Origin: Anthonomus grandis grandis
Lineage: Eukaryota; Arthropoda; Insecta; Coleoptera; Curculionidae
Assembly: GCF_022605725.1 (NCBI RefSeq)
Contig: NC_065564.1
Location: 5,744,698-5,808,697, forward strand
Direction: 5' to 3'
Length of the DNA: 64,000 bases
In this document: one piece after another, positions 1 through 10,893 of the stretch
Numbering within the stretch: the first letter of the stretch is position 1
How the letters are laid out: the number at the start of each line of letters is the position of its first letter
Made by a program: the position numbers and the translations under genes
Notes under the pieces: model-generated
Seen by the model: only the letters and a program-made list of their open reading frames with translations
What the model was told of the DNA's origin: nothing
The model's database searches: none

Positions 1-241
1 ATCAGTAATAGGGGAGTCACTGATAATTTTACAGGGAGTAGGTATTTATTAATGGAAAATAAGTGATCGTCAAAAAAATTATTCCAAACCTTCAAAAGGT
101 ACTTAGCACAACAATAATCAAATAAATAAAATCATCAATCACGAAGTTATTAAACGGGTTATACAAGGAAAATAAGAAACAACAGCTCTAAACCTTCATA
201 ATTAAATAACTACTTGATTGATTCAAAATAAGAAAACTTAC

Positions 242-3200
242 CAACAAAGATCTCCCCCTTCGGATTAGCATCCATGGGATCGTCGTGGTACATGAGCTTC
301 CGATTGTCCAAAGAAAACCAGCGTTTCTTGAACCCGTCGGAGGTCCGAGGCCCGGTTTTCCACAGCCAACCCTCTTTGGCGAAATCCACCGTAAGAAAAT
401 CCACCAGATCCGAATCCCCCGCAGAAGGATACGCCACCTAAAAAAATCAAAAACGAAAATTAATTTAATTAAAAAAAAAACGACATAAATAAATCCTACT
501 TGTAACTGGTGCAATTTGGCGCATCTGATCGCCATGTACCAATTGACTATCACCTCGGCCTCCTCGTGGTAAACGAAGATGTGCCTGGTGGTGCCCTCTT
601 TCAGGAAAGTTATCTGGAAAAAACGGCGATTTTAAACGAATTTCCTTGGAAAATGTTTGATTGACGCGAAGTACCTGCATGGAATTGGGGGAGTCGTTGA
701 TCATTTTCTCGGGGGCCAAGACGACGTTGATGTCGGTGACCCGTAGGATCGCTTTGGGATCCCGGTGCTCCGCCACGTAATACTTAAGCGTGTCGTCCTT
801 CTCCGACAACTCGAATTTCCGCGGTCTATATCGGCTGTCCTCTTTACCACGCTTCATTAGGAACCCCGAGTAGTACCCGTTGGTGTATGTTTGACGTTCT
901 GGATAACAGAACTCTTCCCTTTGGTATTTGGCGCGGATCCATTGGTCCACCAGGATACTGGAATTGTCGAGGGTCTTTAGTTATAACACATGCAATGTGC
1001 AACCGGTCGTATTAAGTTCACTCTTGTTTTGGCTAGTAACATTTAAATAAACTTTCCAATGGAATATTTATTAACTTATATACCAAAGATTGTCTAACAG
1101 GAAATTCCTAATCATAAGACAACAGTCCTATGGGTGTGACACTCAAATTACGAGAATCTCAAAAGAGAGTAAAAATAAAGAGTTTTGGTTAGTGGTAAAA
1201 CTGTCTCGTCATTTTATATGCTTAACAGATGAAAAGTAATTATACAAGACCAATAAACTGACAAAAATAATACTCTAGGCAGCCTAAGTAAACAGCATAT
1301 ATTACAGCAAACTTAACAGTCTACAAATATTAATTTGACTCAAAGACAGCCAAAATTTGAAGCTCACAACTTCAGAGTATACTACAGGCAAGAGAGAATT
1401 AAATGGAGAGTTTATATATAGTGTAATATTTAATGGTTATAAGGTCATAATCACTGCAGCAATTTTGCTTTTGAATGTAGCTATAGTGCTACTAAACAGG
1501 TGGATATCATTTTTGCTGTGTAAAATATATGTGGTATATTTTCTAAATAAAAGCAAAGGTGTTTTCTAGAGTATATCGAGAAAACAAAAAAGTCCTGTAA
1601 AAGATGAGGTGCATCAATTTTACAGTTATAAAAAAAGCTGGCTGCTCAGAATAGCACAGTGCCTCAGAGATAAAAAATTAAATCTTTGTAATTTATGGTC
1701 ATACCCCCTTGGAGGGTATATTCCATCAATTTTGAAACATAGATACTTCAAAAAAACTGTGCTGCACATATTTTAGTTTGTCTATATGAACATCAGAGTT
1801 GGGGAAACCCCACCATTGTTGCTTAAAGTAATTTACACTTAATTAGGCCATTGTACAAATTAACAAGACTGTCCAACCTTTTAAATTATGAAACCAAGAA
1901 GTTTCAAGGAATATTTAACAACTTCATTGATGTGTTTGTTGAATGTCAGTTTGTCATCAACTATGGCTCGTGTATATGTATTACCTAACCTGCTTAATTT
2001 CAATGTGAATTTTTGAGATTGACATGCACTTGCGCTTTTTATTATTGAGAGGTAGTTCATCTATTGTACACCAGTGTGCTAAAGCATCAATGTCTCTTTG
2101 CAAGAGATCACAACCCTCTTTAGATTATATTATTCTAAATATTTTTAAGTCATCTTCAAATAAAAGAGATAGCAGTACCAGTGACATGGGCAGAAGTCTA
2201 AGACTTTTTGAGACAAACTAAGACAAGTAGAGTTATGCACAAAATATCTCACAGGTAGCAGTGCTGAGCGGCGGATCAGCCGAAACGACTCCCTTTTCAA
2301 TCTACCAGTGACATGATTGACAAATATAGAAAAAATGAATGTAGTCCAACCTCTTGAAGGCCTTTGAAAAATCTGAATACACAACATCCAATTGTCTCCT
2401 ATGTCCCACACTTCATATGCTTTTTCTAGAAAACATGTGAGATTCATCACAGTCAATCTTCTACTGAAGAAACCATGTTTGTGTGCAACCGATCATATTA
2501 AGTTCATTCTTGTTTTGGCCAGTAACATTTAAATGAATTTTTCCAATGGAATATTTTGGTAACAACATTTGCCACAATTGCATCCTACTGATGCAATATT
2601 AACTAATCGGTTAAATTCCATATACATTCCGAAGAAACAGTGTAAACAATTCCAAGAAAAATGGGAGGAAATTTAGTTGTTTACCATACAGAGCATCAAT
2701 TGATAAGACTTCCTTTCAATGAATAACAAATTTATTAATGCCCATTATTGGGGGTTTTCCCGGGAATAAATTCTATTTTTATTTGTGGTTCTAAGATATG
2801 AATACAAATTAGTTTACCGCACCCTGGTTATAAAACTAAATAATTCCATTTATCAGAGGGGGAAAGTGTAAGAATAACTTACTGAGGATCATCCTCTTTA
2901 GGTATCCGATAGCAAGCGGGGACTCTCTCTTCATACTTCATTTTGGCCTTAATGTTGCCCACCTCCTTCATCCTTTCCAGTTGAGAGTCCTCCCACCTGT
3001 CCAGCTTCAAATGCTTCACTTTGCTAATGTGCACCCCCATGCTCCGGTGCACCGCCGAGCATCTTGTACATATGAATATCCCGATGTTATAAGAGGCATA
3101 TTCCGGATCTATCGGGTAATATGCAAAAAGTGAGTCACGTCCCGTTTAATAATAATAAAACTTGCGACGTAAATGAACAATTACTAGCGGAGAAAAACAA

Positions 3201-3400
3201 CTTGTTTACATCGGAATATTAAGGGTGGACCAAAACACAAACAAGACCCCCACAGAGGGTCTCACCTTTACCCCCCCCCGGCGCTTACCTTTGGAGCCGC
3301 AGTCGGCGCACACGTCGTTCCCCGGCAATTTCGCCAGTTCGCCCAACAATTTTTCATTTCTCTCGACCATTTTTTCGCACTGGGAAATTCGATTTTTCAC
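242..3400 (-). CDS. ArfGAP with dual PH domains (ADAP / centaurin-alpha), 5' part
   Basis: GTPase-activating protein for Arf small GTPases, with PH domains that bind phosphoinositides at the plasma membrane. Five exons on the minus strand: 3289-3400, 2883-3108, 675-957, 500-613 and 242-437; phases close at every junction. Exons 1-2 encode the ArfGAP zinc finger, with cysteine pairs in VCADCGSK and FICTRCSAVHRSMGVHIS, including the arginine of HRSMG used as arginine finger in the family. Exons 3-4 give the first PH domain (starts near SGFLMKRGKED, ends near IVNWYMAIRCAKLHQ). Exon 5 starts the second PH domain (EGWLWKTGP...KRWFSLD). The gene runs off the left edge, so the end of PH2 is missing. 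The start is the ATG at 3400, giving MKNRISQCEK before the zinc finger. Intron 2 (958-2882) holds a LINE relic. The short linker and two PH domains fit ADAP rather than ACAP or ASAP. Confidence 0.9.
996..2555. repeat. Direct repeat pair of about 72 bp (996-1067 and 2482-2555) around the LINE relic
   Basis: Two copies of a roughly 72-bp stretch starting tgtgcaaccgrtcrtattaa and ending ccaatggaatattt bracket the 1.4 kb that contains the LINE fragment. They differ at about ten positions. Either both belong to the LINE (tandem or truncated insertions) or the intron was locally duplicated. The DNA between the LINE and the left copy (1068-1850) shows no gene and no further recognisable element. Confidence 0.6.
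1850..2480 (-). mobile_element. Decayed non-LTR retrotransposon (LINE) reverse transcriptase fragment
   Basis: Minus-strand translation, with several frameshifts and stops, gives recognisable reverse-transcriptase pieces in family order: a block like LTVMNLTCFLEKAYEVWD, then LDVVYSDFSKAF (the DFSKAF box), and further on GCDLLQRDIDALAHWCT followed by ELPLN. These are typical of jockey/CR1-type LINEs. The piece lies in intron 2 of the ADAP gene in the same orientation and cannot code for a working enzyme. The catalytic YADD box is not intact; only a degraded LFEDDLKIF-like stretch remains. Confidence 0.75.
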
Positions 3401-3517
3401 CGCACTTTCGACAACAACGCGATCAAAATAAAAATAAAATCGGCCATTTTACAAAAATTGTTTTGACAGTTCGGCACTGGACATAGGGGTGGAGGGGGGG
3501 GCGTAAACAATACGAGA

Positions 3518-3665
3518 GGCCCTTTAACACGTAGCAACACTGACTCGACCACGTGAGCAGAGCTGTCAATAATGTACGGTAAAGGCATAGCAGAGTTCGT
3601 CGGGCCTTTGCAACAACGTTTCAACCAATCTTCTATAAATTAGGCGTTGCTACGTTGTAAAGGCC
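3518..3665. repeat. Inverted repeat of about 148 bp upstream of the ADAP start
   Basis: Arms 3518-3540 (ggccctttaacacgtagcaa...) and 3644-3665 (...ttgctacgttgtaaaggcc) are near-complementary, 103 bp apart, about 120 bp 5' of the ADAP start codon. This resembles a small MITE or a promoter hairpin. Further AGGCCT words occur at 3690-3760. No target duplication is clear. Confidence 0.4.
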
Positions 3666-3843
3666 TTAAATACGTGACGTGTACATAGCAGGCCTTTTTT
3701 GACAGCTCACGGTTGGTCAAGTAGGCCTACTATGTGCATGTAAGGCCGGAATACAAATACCTACTAAGGGGCTCATACAGGCCGGAATTTTCAATAAAAC
3801 TTCGATTGGTTAAAAAATCAAAAATTTGGTTATTACATTGTAA

Positions 3844-5418
3844 ACAGGGTGACCCGGAAAATGTGGCAATTTTTTAACAGGGCCATTCGTATTACCGTCA
3901 CGATTGAATAGAGAACTTTATTTGGAGTTCCTTCAAAATAATCTTCTGGATTTAATAGAGCATTTGCCCCTTGTGATCCGCCGAAACATGTATTTTATAC
4001 ACATTTTGGTGTAAGGAATTGCACCTGAATAACGTTTTTCCAAACTGTTGGATAAGTATTGTCTGGCCTCCTCGGTTTCCCGATCTAACGCCGTTGGATT
4101 TTTACCTATCACCTCAAAACCTTGGTGTATTCAACTCTTGTCTAAGGAACTTTTACAGAATAAAAATTAACAATAAAAAATAAAAATTATTTTTGGATTC
4201 CACTGCATAAAGACTTTGATATTTTAAAAATTTTAATTGGTTAAACGGAATATTTGCCAAGAATATATTTTTTTAATATTATACTGTTTATTACACAAGA
4301 ATATTCCTACTAGTTCGTTATATTTTAGACTTTGAAGTCAGTTGTTACCTTAAGGATTAAACATTGTTCTTGGATTCCACTGCATGCAGAATTTGATATT
4401 TAAAAAAAAATTAATTGGACATATTTAAATCTTACAGAATATTTTTTTAATATTAACCTTTTTACTACACAAGAATATTCCTACTAGTTCTTTAGATTTT
4501 AGACCTTGAATTCAATGAACACATTAAATATCAAAACTTCATTTTGGACTCAGCAGACTTGGCATAAAAATCCGATATTTTTAAAATTTTTACTTGTACA
4601 GTTTTTACCTCGGAATATTCTTTGTAATAAATACTTAAATAAATACTGTCCTTATTTCTGATTGAGAGAATATTTCTGATTAATTTTTAGATATTGCACA
4701 TCGAATTTAATGGACCCCTCGAAGATCAAACATTGTTTTTGGACATCACTGAATACCAAGTCCAATATTTTAAGCACTTTTGCTTAGATGAGTTCAAATC
4801 TCAAATAATAGCTGTGACAAATACTGTCGTGAATATTATGCTTCTTGTTTCATGATGCAATCTCTCTTGGTTTTTTAGATATTATACATTGAATTTAGTG
4901 GTCTCAAACATCATTTTCGGACTCCATTGCATAAAAAGTCCAACATTTTGGGCACTTTTATCAGGATTCATTGTGATGTGATAAGGAACAATCCAGGGCT
5001 GTTGTGGCGAGTACACCAGTCCACCATTCTTATCTTATGAAGTTTTTAATTAATTCTTTCGAATTATTGGCTTCTTTATTTATTACATTCTCTTTCTTTC
5101 TTTTTATTGCGATTTATTTTATCGAGAATGAACATGAGTGCCCTTTCTTTGGTTTAAGGTTCAGGCCATCCATATTTATTATTTCAGAGCCTTATAATGT
5201 ACAACCTAGTCCGCCTCTGGTAAAACAAATAAGGTAAGTGTGTTTTAAGGGCTCCGTTTTAAGAGGTCCTTAGCAGTGTTGACCAGACCAAGTACTTTAA
5301 GAAAAAACTGATTTCCAGTGGCAACTTTGCAGGGAGGGCCTATAGGAAAATTCCAAATAATTTTTTTTATTTTCTACCTAATTCCGAGAGATTTCCCACA
5401 TTTGCTGGGACACCCTGT
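3844..5418. mobile_element. TIR-bounded non-coding element containing a degenerate tandem repeat
   Basis: The left end at 3844-3866 begins acagggtgacccggaaaatg and the right end at 5396-5418 is its reverse complement with about four mismatches (...gctgggacaccctgt). ACAGGGTGWCCC termini are typical of Tc1/mariner-like MITEs. No transposase can be read inside; about 850 bp of the interior (4190-5000) is diverged tandem repeat. The element fills most of the 2.4-kb gap between ADAP and Sec24. I could not identify a clean target duplication, so a chance pair of TIRs is possible. Confidence 0.5.
4190..5000. repeat. Diverged ~180-bp tandem repeat, about five copies
   Basis: The phrase ttggattccactgcataaa recurs in degenerate form at about 4192, 4373, 4543, 4737 and 4916, spacing 170-194 bp. 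Each unit also carries an aatattcctactagtt-like phrase. Unit order and words resemble the 188-bp satellite at 22.66-24.6 kb (aatattcccataagttctt, ttttggac, aaaagtgaaatattt), so I read them as one family at different ages. Confidence 0.6.
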
Positions 5419-5781
5419 GGAACGATACTTAGGTAGCAAATTATGAGCCCATTTCGTTTATTTTAAATTTTAAACGGACGCCATTTTGAAAAGTGAAACT
5501 ATAATGAAAAGGCATTAAATTTATAAAAAAAACAACGATTTTCTTGTATAATAAAGAAGGAAAAAAACCGCCAGTCAGTGAAAATAAAAATATATTAGTA
5601 TGGAAAGTTGCATGGATATATATACAAAACAGACTAAACTAATTAAAAAAAAAATAATTAAAACGATAAATAACATACCGACGTCTTCAAACAAAAAAAG
5701 AATCATCCGATAAATGCATTTTAAACGATAAAAGACGACCTACTCTAAAATGAGAAACGATGAACCCCCGATGAACAGTCT

Positions 5782-8700
5782 CTAACTCAACAAATTCCGA
5801 ATCTCTTTATGCATATGACACAAGAAATCGACGTAGCTCGCCGACCCGTCCGTACCGCGATCCTCCACCAAAAAGTGCTTGAACACCGGCTCCAACTTCT
5901 CCCGTTGCCTCACGATCGTGAGCCGCATATGCCTGTGCCTCTCCCTCCTAATCTCCTCCACGATCCTCCTCAAGGCCTCACTCAACGGATTATCCAGCTC
6001 GGGCAGATGCGGCCTCTCGACATCCACCTGCAGGGCCGTGGGCACTCCAAAGACGCCCTGCACGAACTCCCCACTGGCCCCCGCTCCCAACCACAAGAAC
6101 ATATGCACCCCGTTCTCCAACAGATACACCCCTTGATCGGACATTTTCTCCGAGGTGCAACGCACCGGAGGCGGGATTTCCACTTTTTCCGGATTCAAAT
6201 CGTGCACGGGCACCAGACGAGGATAGAAATAGTTCACGGAAGTCCCGACGTCCATCGTGAGGACCATCTGCATGGCGAAAGCGCGATCGTCAATGGTCAT
6301 GTCACTGCCTCCGGAAATCGCGTCGCTTTTTAACAAACAACTGACGTAGAGGGGCAAAAGTTTCATGCACTCGGGCAGGATCAGTTGACCGGCGCTGCTG
6401 GGGGTCGCGCAGTGTTTCCTGTAAGTGGCCAAGATCTGCGCAGCCCGGTTCACCAAGTTCTCTTTGACCTGCTTGGGATTGTGCTCCAACAGTTTAAAAG
6501 TCGCTTGCTTCGCTAAATAGTTGATTAAAGTGTCCAGGTCGCAGCTGCGATACAAATCGGCCATCTGGGAGCAGGTCTTGAGCGACAAGTTCATGATGCG
6601 CAAACGCCTCTGTCCGGAGCAGGAGGTGTACAGTAGGGCCGCCTGCACGTACACCCCCTCCTCCTCGCTCAACTTATCGTCATGTTTTATCTCTATTGCC
6701 ACCCCTTTGTCGCAATCGATGGCGGCCAACTCCATGTCGGTGGTGTTCGACATGAAAAAGTATCCATAAAAGTCGGTGGGGCGCACCCCGGTACTCGTCC
6801 TCACGCGCATCACCCCGTCGAAAGCAACGGGGCGACTTATATCCATTATGACGTCGTTAATCAACCGATCCCCGTCGATATCCGCTTGGAAGTACGTGTA
6901 CTTGAAAATGTCCCCGCCGGTGAGCCGGGAAACTTGCCCGATCGTGGCCAAATCGATAAAAGAATTATTTAACACGAACAAATCAACCGAGCAACCGGCG
7001 GACACGCAGTCCTGTCCCAGCTGGTTGTACGCCTGCGTCTGGGGGGTCAATACGGTGCGCTCCTTGTCCGTCCCAAGCAACTTGCGGTCGTCCCGGTTCT
7101 TAAGCTTCCCGGGACACTCTGCCGTAGGCAGCGACGAGTGGAACACCAGCAACTTCCCGACAGTTTCCGACGCCCTTAAGGCTTCCAATCCTGCCTGGAT
7201 CGCCGGCAAAAGGACGATTTCCGTCTCCTTGGTGTCCCGGAACATTTGGGGGATCTGCTCCATGAGGGCGTCGATGACCGCCTCGCTCTCCTCAGGAGTA
7301 CACAAGAACCCGTCCAATAAGGGCATGAACATCTCCTGGGTATCACCCACGACCATCATTTGGGGCCCCGCCAATGTCCCTTTGATGTTATAAAAATGGA
7401 CCGAGCTGTTGTAAGTGATGAAGCCGACTTTCATGTTGCTCTTCTCCATGTTCTGGTCCACCGGGAGGTTCTGGATGATCTCCTTCATGCGCGCGCACAG
7501 TAAATTAACGAGACCCGACTTAATGTTATTATAAGAGACGTCTATGACGAAAACGATCGCGGGAGGCTTGGGGAGGGTGTTATTACGACAATAGTCCGCG
7601 GTCGCGACGAATTCGTACGTTCCCAGGACGAGTTCGGGACGTTCGTATTTGTCCATGCGCTGTCCGGTGTGGTCCAGGTGCTGGAAATATTCCGCAGGCA
7701 CGTCCGCGGTCGCTTTACAGAACAAACATTGGAAACGACGTCCTGAGTCGATGAATTGCATGTAAGGGCACATGTAGGCCTTACATCTGATACACCTGGA
7801 ATTTTTTTTTAAATCTAAATGGCCTTTAAGACTCTAAGAAGTTTTATGAACATTCCCAGAATGTTAGCTTATAATTCATTTATTTAAAAACTTGATGGCC
7901 CTTAACACTCCTGGAATGTACCATGAACACATCTATAAAAGGATTACAACTATAGTTTTTTATACTCATTAAAAGAAAAAACACTAATTTAGTGAATGAT
8001 TCCAGAAGGTGTTGGACTGGAAAGAAATCCCACATCAGTTCTTACCTCACAGGCCCCAACTCCCCAAAATTGACAATCGGCGGGGCAAACTCGTCTTTAC
8101 CCAACTTGGCCATGGGGCTTATGACCAAGCTGAAGGGCACCGCAGTTTGCTTCATGGTGTCTTGTGTAATTGGGACATTATACATGGTGGACCTCATAAA
8201 CCTCGGGCTGGCATTACCCTGATCCTGAACTGTGAAATTGGTGGTCACCAGGGGAGGCACCAGCCCCTTCTGGTTGGTCACAAATAGCCCACTCCTGGTG
8301 GCTTGGTCATCTTGGATGACCTTAAGGAGGAAAATTCTCCATTAAGTCCCATGAATATTTTGAATTAACCAGTTATTAAAAATCATTTTAAAGAAGCAGC
8401 TTATGTAGTAAATCATATTTTAATATGTTCCAGCTATCATACTTTTAACTCTATATAGTATCATTTATGTGTGATGTGACTAATAATTAGGAGTGTTTTT
8501 AATTAAATGACAGTGCGCCTATTGTCTTTTGTAATGTCATCTTCTTTCTTATTTACCTGACGTACTTCTTTATAGCCATACAATATAAAACTAAAGGATG
8601 TATATACACTGCACATTTCAGTTAAATGAATTGTAGTCGAAAGTCAAAGTACAACCAAATTTTGTAAATACCCTTATTTTCTAATTAATGTAATTTTATG

Positions 8701-9872
8701 AATGAAAACATCAGTAGCTCTGCATTCTGGAATTTTTGTTTTAAGGACTAGACCAGCGGATTAAAAAATTAATTTCTGACTCTGCTGAAATTAGTCAATA
8801 CTTCTGTAAGACACCATACATACATGGATACATAAAAAATTACACTTCAAAAATTCATGTCTGAATTCTTTCAAGGGTGTTACAATAAACCCTCACTTCA
8901 TTGAAATGTTTGAAAGCAGATAAATTGTGTTTTATCTTGATTTACCTGAATTGGACTTGGCATTTGATCGGGATCCAACCTCTTCTGCTGCTGCTGCTGC
9001 TGTGGCTGCCCATAATTCATGCCGGGCTGTGGATACCCCGGAGCCCCTTGATGCATGGGCCTCACGGGAGGCTGCCCCATATACCCCGGTCCCGGTGGAC
9101 CCCTCAACGACATATTTTGCATCTGATTAGACATCTGGTCCATGGGCATCCTGTTTTGCTGAGGAAATTGCCCAGGACCTGGAGGAGGCATCATTGGGGG
9201 CATTTCATTTTGTCTTGAGGATATGCCAGGTTGTGTTGGAGGCATCCCCGGATAGTTTTGGGGCATTCCCGGTTGTGACTGAGGGATTGGGGGCATACCT
9301 GGATGTGCCTGAGGCATTGGGGGCATACCAGGTTGTGTTTGGGGCATTAGAGGCATGCCAGGTTGTTTTTGGGGCATTGGGGGCATACCAGGTTGTGTTT
9401 GGGGCATGGGAGGCATACCAGAAGGTTTTTGAGGCATTGGGGGCATGCCAGGTTGTGTTTGGGCTATATGAGGTTGATTTAGCCCAGTAGTTTGTGGGGG
9501 TAAGTTGCCTTGAGGAGGGCCTAAATTGGGGTTAAACTGACCTGGAGGTCCGGGTTTTGGAGGAGCATTGTTTACATAGCCATGGGGCGGTCCTAAATTG
9601 TTGTTTACACTCTCAGGTTGACCTAAATATGGTGGTTGTTGTGTGGGTCCTTTCGGTGGCATAAAGGGCAGTGTTTTGGGTGGCATGCCCTGGGGATTGT
9701 AGCCAGGGACCGGGGGCATGTTCGGGACCCCCGGGGAGTTCGCGTTTCCCAATAATCCGGGACTGGGGCCGTTTTTCTGAGGGGGCAAATTGGGGTTCGT
9801 GTTGCGCGGCGAGTAACCGTTTGACGGCGGGTTAAAGTTGCCCGGCTGGGGCGGCAGGTATTGCGGATTCAT
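5782..9872 (-). CDS. Sec24CD: COPII coat subunit Sec24, C/D class
   Basis: Cargo-binding subunit of the inner COPII coat, partner of Sec23, acting at ER exit sites. Three exons: 8946-9872, 8046-8320 and 5782-7795; 1071 residues, normal for Sec24C/D. The first ~309 residues (exon 1) are a disordered Pro/Gln/Met-rich leader with MPPMPQ tandem repeats and a Gln run near its end. The zinc finger follows at about residue 400 (CIRCKAYMCPYMQF ... FQCLFC), then the vWA-like trunk (PPAIVFVIDVSYNNIKSG, the C/D-class form), beta-sandwich and helical regions, and a C-terminal gelsolin-like domain (LLENGVHMFLWLGAGASGE). The start is the ATG at 9872; the codon before it is GTG. The gene is divergent with the thioredoxin gene, about 360 bp between start codons. 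Intron 1 (8321-8945, 625 bp) shows nothing recognisable. Confidence 0.95.
9235..9470 (-). repeat. In-frame minisatellite encoding PGMPPMPQ-type repeats in Sec24
   Basis: About nine tandem units of roughly 24-30 bp on the minus strand encode variations of QPGMPPMPQ (also KPSGMPPMPQ and QPGMPLMPQ). The repeat keeps the reading frame and sits in the disordered N-terminal leader of Sec24, where length change should be tolerated. Confidence 0.8.
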
Positions 9873-10232
9873 CACTCACTTATTATTTCGCGAAAAAACT
9901 GCCTCAAAACACAACAAAAATACGAGAAAACTGAACGTTTATGCCACGTAAGGTTACACGGGCATTTACGGGGACAACAGCAGCTGTCACGTTTGACGTT
10001 TAAAGTCCGACTCACCATCAGCTGGTTTACGTCAAAACATTCCGGTTGCTACAAACAAACACGTGAGCCTAACTGTCTGGATTGGAGTTTGGACTAGGGA
10101 TGCGATATCGACCAAAAAACATCTCGCACATTCCTAGTTTGGACGTCTGTCAACAAAAAAGACGAAAAAAAAAGTTTTGCAACTCTAGTCAACCCCGTTT
10201 CAAAGCCGAAATTCACGTAAATCCGCCCCAAA
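9873..10232. promoter_or_regulatory. Divergent promoter region between Sec24 and mitochondrial thioredoxin
   Basis: This 360-bp interval separates two start codons pointing outward, so it must hold both promoters and 5' UTRs. No TATA box is evident, as is common for housekeeping genes. It contains a 42-bp hAT-type insertion at 10095-10136, on the thioredoxin side. Confidence 0.6.
10095..10136. mobile_element. 42-bp hAT-type micro-MITE with 8-bp target duplication
   Basis: The element begins TAGGGATGCGATATCG and ends TCGCACATTCCTA, imperfect inverted termini. It is flanked by perfect 8-bp direct repeats gtttggac (10087-10094 and 10137-10144). An 8-bp duplication with TAGGG-type ends is the hAT signature. 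A longer relative with the same termini is at 12104-12240. Confidence 0.75.
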
Positions 10233-10752
10233 ATGAACGCGATTATCTTAAGGAACGTTGGCAGAACCTTCTCCGCATTGGGAAAACGCACCCTAGCGAC
10301 TTCGGGGCTGAAAACCGGCTCCTTTAAGGTCCAGGACGACAAGGATTTCGTGGACAAAGTGGAGAACAGCAAAGAGCCAGTAATTGTTGATTTCTTCGCG
10401 ACGTAAGTGATAAAACCCCGTTGATTTTGCAATATTTTAATGTGATTTTGTTGTAGTTGGTGCGGGCCTTGTAAAGCTCTCGAACCCCGGCTGGAAAACG
10501 TGATTGCCCAGAGAAAGGGGGACATCTCTGTGGCCAAGGTTGACATCGATGACTTAGGGGAGTTGGCTGCAAAATATGAGGTATTTTTGCATATATCTTT
10601 GTCTAATGAGGTAATAAAGTCAGCATTTCTTTTAGGTAAGCACTATTCCGGCCTTAGTAGTATTTCAAAATGGGAAAGTCAAAGAGAGACTCGTGGGGCT
10701 TCAGGACGAAGACAAGCTGAACTTGTGGATCGACAATGTCCTTAAGAAATAG
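10233..10752 (+). CDS. Trx2: Mitochondrial thioredoxin (Trx2)
   Basis: Small disulfide oxidoreductase of the mitochondrial matrix, reduced by thioredoxin reductase and serving peroxiredoxins. Three exons, 10233-10402, 10457-10580 and 10636-10752, encode 136 residues. The N-terminus (MNAIILRNVGRTFSALGKR) is basic with no acidic residue, as expected for a mitochondrial presequence. The active site WCGPCK is at residues 58-63, split by intron 1 just before the Trp. The cis-proline loop STIPAL (P103) opens exon 3. Length and presequence distinguish it from cytosolic thioredoxins of about 105 residues. A poly(A) signal AATAAA at 10858-10863 nearly abuts that of the convergent Cdc37 gene. Confidence 0.93.
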
Positions 10753-10857
10753 TTTTTTTACATGTAATTTGATGAACTTTGAAGCTTTATTACTGTGTTT
10801 GATTATTGTTGACAGCGGTTGTAAATAATATAATTTGTTTGGAAAATACTACCAAAG

Positions 10858-10872
10858 AATAAATGTTTTATT
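10858..10872. terminator. Opposed poly(A) signals of Trx2 and Cdc37
   Basis: AATAAA reads on the plus strand at 10858-10863 (Trx2) and on the minus strand at 10867-10872 (22 nt past the Cdc37 stop). Usual cleavage distances would make the two 3' UTRs overlap antisense for a few tens of bases, with Trx2 cleavage falling near the Cdc37 stop codon. Confidence 0.7.
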
Positions 10873-10893
10873 AAATAACCTAAAATATATAAT

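Noticed and set aside
5004..5237. 77-codon plus-strand frame with a hydrophobic stretch (SLFITFSFFLFIAIYFI)
   Set aside because: Starts at GTG, lies within the TIR-bounded repeat element, composition follows AT-rich DNA, and no splice or family support.
5809..7393. Plus-strand frames across Sec24 exon 3
   Set aside because: Antisense shadows of a clearly conserved coding exon.
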